Shown here in pieces: positions 9,535 to 17,445 of a DNA stretch of 64,000 nt. Position numbers and translations under genes: made by a program. Source of the DNA: Candidatus Heimdallarchaeota archaeon (GTDB lineage Archaea; Asgardarchaeota; Heimdallarchaeia; Heimdallarchaeales; Heimdallarchaeaceae); contig JAEOTK010000196.1 of the NCBI GenBank assembly GCA_016839875.1, positions 1 to 64,000 on the forward strand, read 5' to 3'. Under the pieces are notes generated by a model. It had not been told where the DNA came from, made no database searches, and saw nothing but the letters and a program-made list of their open reading frames with translations. Positions within the stretch are counted from its first letter, which is position 1. Each line of letters starts with the position of its first letter.

Positions 9535-9746
9535 CGGTTTATCACGTTGTAAGAGAGTTCGAGTTTCTTATAGACTATATATATAACAATCAATTAATGT
9601 AGAAAATAAAATACATTTAAATCTTATGATTCAATGTTAGTCTTGATTTTTCAGCAGAAATTAGGGAGAATACATTATAGTTAAAAATTCAATGCAAAAT
9701 TTAGATTATATGAAAATTTTATTTGAAAAAATGGTGGTTCCAAGAA

Positions 9747-9905
9747 TCACTTCTTGTTAGAACGTTTCATACGAAGTTCTTTAGATCTGCATTTTCGACA
9801 TTTTTTGGCTGATGCAGGATTAGTCGCATAGCATTTACGACATACTTTCTTATTCATTATGTGTTCTCTGGCAATTGCTCTGTATTCTGGGTTTGTTACT
9901 GGCAC
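9747..9905 (-). CDS. rpl40e: Ribosomal protein eL40
   Basis: This 52-residue protein has a zinc-binding CxxC-x10-CxxC arrangement (VCRKCYATNP ... KKCRKC) and a basic tail ending RMKRSNKK, as in archaeal eL40. Translation starts at GTG 9905, preceded by AAGGTGA at 9912-9918, six nt away. The next in-frame ATG is 16 codons later and would remove the conserved N-terminal helix. Each of the four zinc cysteines is present. It sits alone between two coiled-coil genes. Confidence 0.93.
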   Translation of the reverse strand: MPVTNPEYRAIAREHIMNKKVCRKCYATNPASAKKCRKCRSKELRMKRSNKK

Positions 9906-10020
9906 GCAGGGTCACCTTAATAATTCTGTTCTTTGCATCAATCAAGTTTTTAAAAGCGTTTCTATTAAGTTCACAAGAAGAAAACAATGATGTAGATTTA
10001 TGTGATTTTTTGAAATGAAT

Positions 10021-10464
10021 CTAAGTGAATCTATAGCGTAATTTCTCCTTAGCTAAATTAAGTAAATTCTCGAGTTTTTCCTCTTGAAATTCCTTTGTAT
10101 TCTTCGCGATTTGTTCAATTTCAGACTGATATTCTTTGAGATCTTCCATATCTGCTATCGCCACTCGAATTTCTTCTTTATACTCATCAATTTTTTGAGG
10201 TATACTCTCAATTGGGATTTCCAGAGATGTAAGAGTCATGTCCTCTTTCTCTTTTGCTAACATTAGTGATGTTATGTCTGTATCAAGTTTTTGTGTTCTG
10301 CTGTTAAGTGAGTGTATTCTTTGTTTAATCATTATCATCATTTCATTAGCTCTTATGATTAAAGGATGCTCTGCTTTTTTGCGTCTCTTCAAGAGATAGT
10401 ATGATGCGAATGCCAATATAGCAACTACAGCTACTGCAATAATGATGTAGTACCAATAATCCAT
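10021..10464 (-). CDS. Membrane-anchored coiled-coil protein of unknown function
   Basis: The 147-residue product has one N-terminal transmembrane helix (about residues 4-24: YYIIIAVAVVAILAFASYYLL). It is followed by a basic stop-transfer KRRKK, then about 115 residues of heptad-rich helix facing the cytoplasm by the positive-inside rule. I recognise no family. The size and shape fit a small membrane tether or scaffold. The upstream intergenic region of 479 bp is shared with the divergent dnaG gene. Confidence 0.7.
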   Translation of the reverse strand: MDYWYYIIIAVAVVAILAFASYYLLKRRKKAEHPLIIRANEMMIMIKQRIHSLNSRTQKLDTDITSLMLAKEKEDMTLTSLEIPIESIPQKIDEYKEEIRVAIADMEDLKEYQSEIEQIAKNTKEFQEEKLENLLNLAKEKLRYRFT

Positions 10465-10943
10465 ATTAATCCCTAAATAGAACAGCGTTTTTAGTTATTT
10501 AAAGGTAAGTAAAATATCTATTCATTGAAATAGTAGAATACTGAAGAGGAAGGATATTACTACAACTAATTACAGGATATGAGCTTTGTGTAATATGGGA
10601 ACTTTTTTAACGTTGGAATTTTAATTTTCACTGAACTGTGAAAGATTAGTTCAACATGTCAGACTAACAGGTAAAACATAGAACCTGAAATATTGATATG
10701 ATAATACGATTACAAGAAATTGAAAAAAAGTCTGATGGATATCACACTTACAATCTCCTATCACGATCATCAAATGATCATTATCACACTAATATTACAC
10801 ACAAAGGTGTGTATTGAATGCAAAATACAATAACAGCGTAAAATGAATAAGATATTATATTGGGGTAGGGGACCAAACGAATATCCATCTTTTCTTGTAA
10901 CCTAATGCAACTATGACACATAGGCACATTAAAGGTGAAATAA
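10465..10943. promoter_or_regulatory. 479-bp intergenic region with palindromes between divergent coiled-coil and dnaG genes
   Basis: I find no convincing coding frame in this region. It contains a perfect hairpin (TACACAC, loop AAAG, GTGTGTA, 10796-10813) and a second palindrome (GATCAT-CAA-ATGATC, 10765-10779). The sequence ATCACAC occurs at 10741 and again near 10783, flanking the second palindrome. The last 25 bp hold AAAGGTGA, a Shine-Dalgarno for dnaG. The region could be an operator for dnaG or an untranslated RNA; nothing in the sequence decides between these. Confidence 0.35.
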
Positions 10944-12476
10944 ATGGGTGCAAAAACAGATGCTTCAACCATTAAATATGAAATAAGAGCATCTTTTGAA
11001 ATTGACGGAGTTGTAGAAAAACCAGATATCATAGGAGGGATATACGGTCAAACCGATGGCCTTCTTAGTGAAAATCTGGATATAAGAGAACTCCAAAAAA
11101 CAGGTAGAATTGGAAGAATTAGTGTTGATCTAGCAAGTAGAGGCGGAAAAACCAAAGGAAAAATAGTAATACCTTCAAGTCTTTCAAGAATGGAAACGGC
11201 AATTCTTGCAGCAACATTAGAAACTGTTGATCGTGTTGGTCCTTGCAGTTGTCAAATAAAACTAGAAGAAATTTTAGATGTAAGAATAAATAAACGACAA
11301 TCTATTGTTGATAGAGCATCTGAGATTATTAGACAATGGGATCAAAACGTTAGTCCTTTCTCCTCTTCAATAGCTTCAGAAGTTGAGAAGTCCTCAAAAA
11401 CAAATCAAATTTTGAGCATTGGTGATGAAGGCTATTCTGCAGGACCAGGATTTGAAAAACAGAAAAAGATTATTCTTGTTGAAGGAAGAGCAGATGTTGT
11501 TAATCTGATGAAATATGGAATTGATAACACTGTGGCAGTTAATGGTACAAGTGTATCACCAAAACTACTGAATCTTCTAAAGAAAAAAACTGTTACTGCT
11601 TTTCTGGATGGTGATAGGGGTGGAGATTTAATCCTTAAGGAATTATTACAAGTAGCTAAGGTTAACAATGTTGCACGAGCACCAAAAGGGAAAGAAGTAG
11701 AAGATCTAAATAAAGCTGAAGTTAACAAAGCTCTCAAGGAAGCATTAACAATAGACAATGCAATCTTTCTTACAGGTGAAGATGAAGGAAAAACAGTCAA
11801 AGAATTTCAGGATAAAGATAAAGTGAAGGATAAGAAAACCAAAAAACCTTCCAAAGCAAAACCCAAACCTGAATCAAAACCAAAGGTTACAAAGAAACCT
11901 CCTTCAGCAAAAGCTCCAGTAACTAGAAAACCAAAAGAGCAACCATCTAGGGTTGAAAAGAAACCACCTTCCAAACCCAGAACTCCTACAACTAGAGCTC
12001 CTCCATCTAGATCTTCAGGTCCTAGAACATCTTCATCTAGATCTTCAGGTCCTAGAACATCTTCATCTAGATCTTCAGGACCATCTACAGATAGACGATA
12101 TCCTCCAAGATCGTCATCTTCCAGACGACCTCCAACATCTCGAAGAGGAACATCAGAAAGGCCACCAAGAAGAGAAATACGAAAGGTAGAGTTACCTGAA
12201 TATCTAACTAAAGCAGTAGGCGGGATAAAATCAAAACTAGAAGCTGCAGTTTTTGATGAAAGCGAAAAAGAAATTTTCAGAGGACCAGCAGCAGAGATAT
12301 TTGATAAACTGGATGATGTAGAGAAGGGTAAAACATTAGTGATAGATGGTATCATTACACAAAGATTACTTGAAAGATCTTATGCAAAGGGAATTAGAAT
12401 GGTTATTGGTGCTAGAAAAGGTGAAATAACCAAAAAACCAACAAACCTTAGAATTATAGAATTCAAACAAATCTAA
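10944..12476 (+). CDS. dnaG: Archaeal DnaG-type primase-like protein
   Basis: The 510-residue protein carries the archaeal DnaG N-terminal domain. A TOPRIM domain follows at about 174-255, with KIILVEGRADVVNL (Glu180) and FLDGDRGGD (Asp222 and Asp224). After TOPRIM is a long low-complexity linker of about 130 residues (283-412), first Lys/Pro-rich, then Ser/Arg/Gly/Pro-rich with a tandem repeat. A conserved C-terminal domain then runs from VELPEYLTKAVGGIKSKLEA to the end. Archaeal DnaG associates with the exosome and stimulates RNA degradation of poly(A)-like tails, and has weak primase activity. ATG 10944 follows AAAGGTGA. The linker makes it longer than the usual ~400-450 residues. Confidence 0.93.
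   Translation: MGAKTDASTIKYEIRASFEIDGVVEKPDIIGGIYGQTDGLLSENLDIRELQKTGRIGRISVDLASRGGKTKGKIVIPSSLSRMETAILAATLETVDRVGPCSCQIKLEEILDVRINKRQSIVDRASEIIRQWDQNVSPFSSSIASEVEKSSKTNQILSIGDEGYSAGPGFEKQKKIILVEGRADVVNLMKYGIDNTVAVNGTSVSPKLLNLLKKKTVTAFLDGDRGGDLILKELLQVAKVNNVARAPKGKEVEDLNKAEVNKALKEALTIDNAIFLTGEDEGKTVKEFQDKDKVKDKKTKKPSKAKPKPESKPKVTKKPPSAKAPVTRKPKEQPSRVEKKPPSKPRTPTTRAPPSRSSGPRTSSSRSSGPRTSSSRSSGPSTDRRYPPRSSSSRRPPTSRRGTSERPPRREIRKVELPEYLTKAVGGIKSKLEAAVFDESEKEIFRGPAAEIFDKLDDVEKGKTLVIDGIITQRLLERSYAKGIRMVIGARKGEITKKPTNLRIIEFKQI
12005..12080 (+). repeat. 30-bp in-frame tandem repeat inside dnaG
   Basis: A 30-bp unit starting TCTAGATCTTCAGGTCCTAG begins at 12006, 12036 and 12066, giving two full copies and half of a third. 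It encodes a ten-residue period SRSSGPRTSS in the linker of DnaG. The copies are identical at nucleotide level over the full units, which suggests recent slippage or unequal exchange. Confidence 0.9.
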
Positions 12477-12500
12477 TTCTTCCTTTTTTTTATTTTTAAG
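12477..12500 (+). terminator. Poly-T transcription terminator after dnaG
   Basis: A run of eight T followed by ATTTTT begins just after the dnaG stop codon. Archaeal intrinsic termination relies on T-rich tracts without a required hairpin, so this is a reasonable terminator. A similar T-rich tract follows tyrS at about 13717-13740. Confidence 0.55.
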
Positions 12501-12642
12501 CAAAAACTTTATCAGTTATAGAGAGATTTCACATCGAGAGATGATGCCCTTGGAATATCTATAACACTAATAGAAGGTTCTTTTAGTATGATTAGAGTAG
12601 GGCAGGTACTTTCTGGTTTTCTGAATATTTTGGTGAAATAAG

Positions 12643-13710
12643 ATGTCTATAGAAGAAAAAATGAAAATGATAACAAAAAACACTGAAGAGGTAATTCTTG
12701 AAGAAGAAATACGAAAAGTACTAGAAGAAAAAGAAAAGCCACGCGCTTATATTGGTTTTGAGTTATCTGGGTTCTTACATTTAGGAACAGGTTTAATTTG
12801 TGGAAATAAGCTTAAAGACTTAGCAAATGCTGGATTTGAGACAATAATCTTTCTTGCTGATTGGCATAGTTGGATCAATAATAAATTGGGAGCGGATATG
12901 GACAAAATACGAATTGCGGGTGAATATTTTCAAGAAGGTTTTGAATCTATTGGTCTTAAAGGATCCAACATTAAGTATATATGGGGATCCAGTTTATCAG
13001 AAAAACTAGAATATTGGGAAAAAGTTGTAAGGGTAGCAAAATCCAATTCTCTAAACAGAATACTTAGGACACTTCCAATAATGGGAAGGAAAGCAGAAAA
13101 AGATGTAGAATCAGCTTTTCTCTATTATCCTGCAATGCAGGTAGCAGACATATACCAAATGGAGTTGGATCTAGCTTGTGGAGGAATGGATCAAAGAAAA
13201 GCCCATATGCTCGCAAGAGATACAGCAGAGAAATTAGGTAGAAAGAAACCAGCATGCCTTCATACACCGTTACTAACAGGATTAGAAGGGTACGGTAAGA
13301 AAATGGATGCGGAAGCTGTACCTGATCTATCAGATCAGATCGATGCAAAAATGAGTAAGTCTAAACCTGAAACATGTATATTTATTCATGACAGTGAAGA
13401 AGCTATTATGAGAAAAATAAAGAAAGCTCAGTGTCCTCCAAAACAGACTACAGGAAATCCAATAACTGAAATGGTCCAGTACATAGTATTTGATATGAAA
13501 AACAATTTCAAGATTGAAAGAGATGCTAAATTTGGTGGGGACGTTAATTTCAAATCCTACAAATCCTTTGAGACAGCTTACATTAATGGAGAAATACACC
13601 CAATGGATTTGAAGACAGGTTTGGCAAAAATCATTAGTGAAGTATTGAAACCTTCCAGGCAGTATTTTGAAAAACATCAAGATGTCATAGATGAAGTAGG
13701 AAAACTATGA
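12643..13710 (+). CDS. tyrS: Tyrosyl-tRNA synthetase
   Basis: This 355-residue class I synthetase is of the archaeal/eukaryotic TyrRS type. The HIGH-equivalent motif is SGFLHLGTGL near residue 44-53, and the KMSKS loop is DAKMSKSKPE near residue 240. The tyrosine pocket includes the QVADIYQMELDLACGGMDQRK stretch, typical of TyrRS rather than TrpRS. The protein ends shortly after the anticodon-recognition helix, as in other archaeal enzymes, with no S4 domain. The 166 bp upstream contain no other gene. Confidence 0.94.
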   Translation: MSIEEKMKMITKNTEEVILEEEIRKVLEEKEKPRAYIGFELSGFLHLGTGLICGNKLKDLANAGFETIIFLADWHSWINNKLGADMDKIRIAGEYFQEGFESIGLKGSNIKYIWGSSLSEKLEYWEKVVRVAKSNSLNRILRTLPIMGRKAEKDVESAFLYYPAMQVADIYQMELDLACGGMDQRKAHMLARDTAEKLGRKKPACLHTPLLTGLEGYGKKMDAEAVPDLSDQIDAKMSKSKPETCIFIHDSEEAIMRKIKKAQCPPKQTTGNPITEMVQYIVFDMKNNFKIERDAKFGGDVNFKSYKSFETAYINGEIHPMDLKTGLAKIISEVLKPSRQYFEKHQDVIDEVGKL

Positions 13711-13794
13711 CATACATTTTTTATTTCTTTTTTATATTTTAAGTGGAAGACAAAAAAGTTCAATATGATAAAGAACTATTTTATCTTGCCTTTT

Positions 13795-14010
13795 ATCGAG
13801 GACCTTCTTGAGAAAGCTATAGGCTATCTAGGAAAGAAGGAGCAAAATAAAGGCAACAGACTACCATACGGGCTCATATCGAGTAGAATGAATCATTCTA
13901 AACTATGACATATAGTCAACCCTGGTAGTCAACAGTCGCTCCTGAGGAGCTCAACTGGTGGATATGGGATTATCCCTTAAAATGAAGCCAAGCGTTAACC
14001 TCAGGGGCAC
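13795..14010 (+). ncRNA. Candidate structured RNA between tyrS and tRNA-Val (identity unknown)
   Basis: This lies in a 373-bp gap without a plausible reading frame. Several strong complementary blocks are visible. CCTTCTT 13803-13809 pairs with AAGAAGG 13834-13840. GACTACC 13859-13865 pairs with GGTAGTC 13924-13930. Inside that pairing are hairpins TAGAATG/CATTCTA (13884-13900) and ACTAT/ATAGT (13902-13916). CCTGAGG 13941-13947 pairs with CCTCAGG 13999-14005 and encloses GGGA/TCCC (13966-13976). The element is locally more GC-rich than nearby intergenic DNA. I tested it by eye against SRP RNA, RNase P RNA and 5S rRNA and could not match the conserved cores. A box H/ACA RNA is possible, since ACA follows the last helix by three nt. 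The ends are approximate. Confidence 0.45.
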
Positions 14011-14083
14011 ACTATCTCTATTTTGACTTTTATAGATGAAAACAGAAAAAATAAATATCAACCAACTTTACAAATTCAGAGAA

Positions 14084-14162
14084 GGGGTAGTGATCTAGCC
14101 TGGTTTATGATACCACTCTCACACAGTGGAGGTCGGTGGTTCAAATCCGCCCTGCCCCACCA
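14084..14162 (+). tRNA. tRNA-Val (anticodon CAC)
   Basis: The cloverleaf folds with acceptor GGGGTAG/CTGCCCC (one G-U), anticodon stem CCACT/AGTGG, loop CTCACAC giving anticodon CAC, and T arm GGTGG-TTCAAAT-CCGCC. The discriminator base is A and the CCA end is encoded. No intron is present. It reads valine GUG codons. A TATA-like AATAAATAT lies about 28 nt upstream of the 5' end. Confidence 0.95.
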
Positions 14163-14217
14163 AACAACTTTCCTAAAATAAAGAGGAGCCATCTAAGCTT
14201 CTAAACTTGGTGTCTAA

Positions 14218-15192
14218 ATGACAACAAATCCCCACCCCTATACCTTTGCTGATCTCTTTTCAGGTGCAGGAGGATTTAGTTTAGGTTTTGCTAAAGAGGG
14301 ATTTCATGATCTACTGGCTATTGAAAAAGATGAAGAAGCAGCTGCAACTTATTCTCAAAATTTTCCTAGTTCTAAAGTTATAGTCGAAGATATTCGTAAA
14401 ATACATTCATTGGAGATATTTAAGAGTATACAAATTTCTCCAGATGTAATACTTGCCTCTCCTCCTTGTGAACCTTTTACAGCTGCAAATCCTCGAAGAC
14501 ATAAGAAACCTTGGGCAAGATTTTATGAAGATCCACAAGGAGATTTGATATTTCACACTGTAAGATTAATTGGAGATCTTTCTCCCAAATTCTTTGTTGT
14601 AGAAAATGTTGTTCCGATGACGGATGGAGAAGGGAAAAACATTATGCAAGAGGAATTTGCTAAAATAGGATTTGGCAAGATACATTTTAATTTCATATCA
14701 GCAGAAAAATACGGTAATCCAAGTGCTAGAAATAGAGTATTTATTTCAAATGTACATTTAGATTTACAAAAAGCGAGACCAGTTACTGTTAATGATGCTC
14801 TAAAGAGTTTGCCTTCGCCTTCCCTACCTAATGAAAAACACAATCATTCATATGTACATTTTTCTCACCAAGTTAAAGATAAAGCTTACAAAGTAAAAAA
14901 GGGACAAGCAGCTGTTTATTTTAGGGGAGCTGTTAGCGAGAAAAAACAATGGATCAAACTTGATGAACAAAAAATAGCTCCTACAATTATGGGGAAATCC
15001 CGATTTATTCACCCATCTGAGGATAGAGCACTAACTCCGAGAGAACATGCAAGATTGATGTCTTACCCTGATACTTTTGAGTTTAAAGGTTCAATTTCAA
15101 GTGTTTATAATCAAATTGGGGAATCGGTCCCCCCAATCATATCTCAATTAATTGCAAGAAAAATAAAAAATAAGCTTGATGATTTAGATTAG
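14218..15192 (+). CDS. DNA (cytosine-5) methyltransferase, orphan
   Basis: The 324-residue protein has the ordered m5C methyltransferase motifs: motif I DLFSGAGGFSLGF (residues 12-24), motif IV SPPCEPF with the catalytic cysteine near 84, and motif VI ENV near 118. It also has C-terminal motifs IX/X (ALTPREHARLMSYPD and YNQIGESVPP). The target-recognition region between VIII and IX is short (about 70 residues), so the enzyme is smaller than many Dcm proteins. No restriction endonuclease or other methyltransferase is visible next to it. It lies directly after tRNA-Val, a common integration position. A GGTG sequence precedes ATG 14218. Its stop overlaps the convergent next gene by 4 nt. Confidence 0.9.
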   Translation: MTTNPHPYTFADLFSGAGGFSLGFAKEGFHDLLAIEKDEEAAATYSQNFPSSKVIVEDIRKIHSLEIFKSIQISPDVILASPPCEPFTAANPRRHKKPWARFYEDPQGDLIFHTVRLIGDLSPKFFVVENVVPMTDGEGKNIMQEEFAKIGFGKIHFNFISAEKYGNPSARNRVFISNVHLDLQKARPVTVNDALKSLPSPSLPNEKHNHSYVHFSHQVKDKAYKVKKGQAAVYFRGAVSEKKQWIKLDEQKIAPTIMGKSRFIHPSEDRALTPREHARLMSYPDTFEFKGSISSVYNQIGESVPPIISQLIARKIKNKLDDLD

Positions 15193-15875
15193 AATTCAGT
15201 AAAAATATCACGAAAACCGATTAAAGCTTGTCTTAATGGTTCCCCTACAAATCTATCGAAATGCTTTCTAGCTTTAGTAATTGAAAAAACGTCAGATAGT
15301 CTTTTGATTTTTCCATTTTTGTCAACCAGAATTATTTCTCCTTTCAATAGCCAAAAAAGCTGCCCCTCACCACGTCTTCCTATAATTTCTGAAGGGCTAA
15401 TGAGATAAGTGGAATTTGGACCTATGAACCACATTCGATCTTTCTTTAGTGTATGTATCAGTATGGCATTGTTCTTAGTTTGAATGTCTGTAGTGTGATT
15501 AACAAAACGGAATCTAAAACTCCGAACGATCTCGTTGTAGGGAGACATATCCTCAACTGGTTTCACTTCCTTAACATGATCAAGAGATAAGAAAGGAAGT
15601 TGAATTGGAAAAATCATTAATTTCGAGTAAGATTCTTCAAGGATCTCCCCCACTGCGCCATCTTTAGAATGAACTAAAAGATCAGCAGTTAATCCTGTAG
15701 GACCATCTAACAGATAACCAATTTGCTTGTTTCTTCTTTCATCAAAAATTGGGAAGAGGAGAGTGTTCTTTGATAAGGTGATCTTAGAATATTTGTTATC
15801 AAAGGTATACTCATAACTATGGGAAATTTTCAAGGGTTTGTTCTTAATCTCTAGCTTCACTTTGAATTCCCCCAA
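15189..15875 (-). CDS. Unrecognised 228-residue protein, downstream partner of the ArsR/coiled-coil gene
   Basis: I do not recognise this protein. It looks soluble and beta-rich, with alternating hydrophobic residues throughout, no signal peptide and no clear transmembrane helix. It has no conserved cysteine pattern. A C-terminal helical segment (SITKARKHFDRFVGEPLRQALIGF) is amphipathic and basic. Its start lies 2 nt after the stop of the 443-residue coiled-coil/ArsR gene, so the two are almost certainly translated from one message. A regulatory or structural role shared with that gene is an inference only. Confidence 0.7.
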   Translation of the reverse strand: MGEFKVKLEIKNKPLKISHSYEYTFDNKYSKITLSKNTLLFPIFDERRNKQIGYLLDGPTGLTADLLVHSKDGAVGEILEESYSKLMIFPIQLPFLSLDHVKEVKPVEDMSPYNEIVRSFRFRFVNHTTDIQTKNNAILIHTLKKDRMWFIGPNSTYLISPSEIIGRRGEGQLFWLLKGEIILVDKNGKIKRLSDVFSITKARKHFDRFVGEPLRQALIGFRDIFTEF

Positions 15876-15877
15876 TG

Positions 15878-17209
15878 TTAGTCTTCAATATCGATATCTA
15901 TAGCTTCATCCTCTTCCTCAATACGTTTTTTGCGGAGATAAATCATTTCAGCTAATTTGAGTGCTTCAATTCCCAATTGTGTAATAAGATAACGACCTCT
16001 AATAGCTTCACGAGTAACAAAGTTAGCATCTTGAAGTATGTCTGTGTGATGCTTGAATGTGCCACCTCTTAATCCAGTGTCTTCTGCAAGCTCTTTTTGG
16101 TACTGGGGTGATTCTTCCAAGATCTTCAAGATTTTCAATCTGTTGTCATCTCCAAGGGCCGATAATAACAAGGAAGCATTATCATAGAAGTCTTCAACTT
16201 CTTTTACTGATCCATTATTATTAACCATCCTTGCAGTAGTAACTCGTCGGTCTTCTCTATCAGAAGTTCCGGCTGCATGTCTGATTGCCTTCTTACCTCC
16301 CTTCAAAGTTGAACGAAAGGTAGTTTCCAAGCTCTTTCCAACAGAATCCATAACTTTTGTTATATATTCTGACATGGTTCCATCGACATCAGCATCAGCC
16401 ATTCGAATAACACGAGCAGGTTTTTTACTACTTTGAGCAGAATAAATTTTACTAGCTCTTCTTTGTAACCTGGCAAATTCTCTTCGAGCTTGTGCAAGTT
16501 CTGAGCGACTCTCTCTTATCTGTTCCTCTGTATCACTCAAAAATTCAAAAGCATCCTGAAGAGCTGCTTCTGCATCTTCTTGCTCTTCAGTATCACCACG
16601 TTCGCTGATCCTATCCAGTCTGCGTTGTGCAGCCCTTACTTCTTCTCTAGCTTTACGTAGCATGTGACGTGATGATTCCATTTGATGTTGGAAAATGCTA
16701 ATTTCTTTTCGTGCAGCTTCTATTTCAGAATTAATTTCCTTAAGCTCTTCTTTACTAATGTTAGTGGCTTTAGTAATTCTAGCTGTTTCTTTTTCTAACA
16801 ATTTACCTAGATCTTTAGACAATCTCTCTGAAATATGCTTGGCAGTTTTCATACCTTCTTTTGCAGCCTTTTCTACATTCTTCTGTATGTCCTTCATTCT
16901 TTCTTTCCATTCCTCTGTATCAAACTCAAAATGGAAATCAGTAACTACAGGTTCCTTTGGAGACTTAGGACGTAATGGTTCGCGATGGATTCTGGGCTTT
17001 CCATTCTTCAGCTCAGCTACATCATTATCCAATCTTTCCTCAGTTTTAGAGACTCTTGGCTTAGGCCTTGGTCTAGGTCTAGGTTTAGGATCAGGAGGAC
17101 TATCAAGATTTTTGTAGGATTCAGCTTTACTTTTCGCTAAATCCTTAATAATAGTCTTTAGTTCCTCTATCTCCTCTTTCATTTCTTTAATTTCTTCATC
17201 TTTTGACAT
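15878..17209 (-). CDS. Coiled-coil protein with C-terminal ArsR-type winged helix
   Basis: The 443 residues fall into four parts. An acidic/basic coiled coil (1-30) comes first, then a Pro-Arg/Lys linker (DPKPRPRPRPKPR near 40-53). A long charged coiled coil spans about 110-260. A C-terminal winged helix (about 345-425) contains ALGDDNRLKILKILEESP and a GGTFKHHTDILQDANFV recognition helix, as in ArsR-like regulators. The protein ends in an acidic tail. No cysteine metal site of classical ArsR sensors is seen, so metal sensing is unlikely. The start is preceded by GGTGA. It is the central gene of an operon whose promoter region has repeated CTTACA motifs, a plausible autoregulatory target. Confidence 0.75.
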   Translation of the reverse strand: MSKDEEIKEMKEEIEELKTIIKDLAKSKAESYKNLDSPPDPKPRPRPRPKPRVSKTEERLDNDVAELKNGKPRIHREPLRPKSPKEPVVTDFHFEFDTEEWKERMKDIQKNVEKAAKEGMKTAKHISERLSKDLGKLLEKETARITKATNISKEELKEINSEIEAARKEISIFQHQMESSRHMLRKAREEVRAAQRRLDRISERGDTEEQEDAEAALQDAFEFLSDTEEQIRESRSELAQARREFARLQRRASKIYSAQSSKKPARVIRMADADVDGTMSEYITKVMDSVGKSLETTFRSTLKGGKKAIRHAAGTSDREDRRVTTARMVNNNGSVKEVEDFYDNASLLLSALGDDNRLKILKILEESPQYQKELAEDTGLRGGTFKHHTDILQDANFVTREAIRGRYLITQLGIEALKLAEMIYLRKKRIEEEDEAIDIDIED

Positions 17210-17224
17210 AATAATTCACCAATT

Positions 17225-17356
17225 TTAATCGCGAATCCCTCCCTCTTCGAAAGATTCGCAGGAGTCAAAAATGTCTTTGACTTCATCTTTAATGTAGGAG
17301 AATTCTTCCTTGATATCCATCATCATCTCATTGATAGATTGTTTGATATCTCTCAT
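17225..17356 (-). CDS. Small acidic helical protein, possibly the 3' half of a frameshifted gene
   Basis: A 43-residue frame starts at ATG 17356, preceded at very short distance by GAGGAG, and ends 15 nt before the 443-residue gene. The frame is open further upstream, to about 17478, but contains no earlier ATG, GTG or TTG start. It is in the -1 frame relative to the upstream 41-residue ORF. Joining the two by a single shift at GTTTTCTGAAAAAC (about 17441-17454) gives one coherent acidic, helical protein of about 114 residues. It may therefore be one gene broken by an indel, or a genuine second small ORF. Confidence 0.4.
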   Translation of the reverse strand: MRDIKQSINEMMMDIKEEFSYIKDEVKDIFDSCESFEEGGIRD

Positions 17357-17445
17357 GCTCTCCTCTAATGTAATCTTAAATTCGGATACAAGATCCTCGA
17401 AGGGTAAAAAAGAAAAGTCATCTGACTTCTCTTCATAATTGTTTT

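Noticed and set aside
11953..12189. Plus-strand shadow frame with LQVLEHLHLD repeats in the dnaG linker
   Set aside because: The repeats are a second-frame reading of the 30-bp tandem repeat and are not a separate gene.
11807..12355. Minus-strand open frame of 182 codons inside dnaG
   Set aside because: It is an antisense shadow over the low-complexity linker (Asp/Leu/Gly repeats), with no recognisable domain.
13064..13680. Minus-strand open frames within tyrS
   Set aside because: They are antisense to conserved TyrRS codons and have no start signals.
13902..13935. CRISPR-like repeats (TAGTCAAC twice) near 13913-13933
   Set aside because: There are only two 8-nt copies, 13 nt apart, within the structured RNA region, without spacers of regular length.
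13795..14010. RNase P RNA or SRP RNA identity for the structured element
   Set aside because: AGGAAAG and GCAACAGA-like strings resemble parts of RNase P RNA, but spacing and helix P4 partners do not fit. The SRP helix 8 sequence is absent.
16695..17117. Plus-strand frame with LGLGLGLGLG near its end
   Set aside because: It is the antisense of the Pro-Arg linker of the coiled-coil/ArsR protein.
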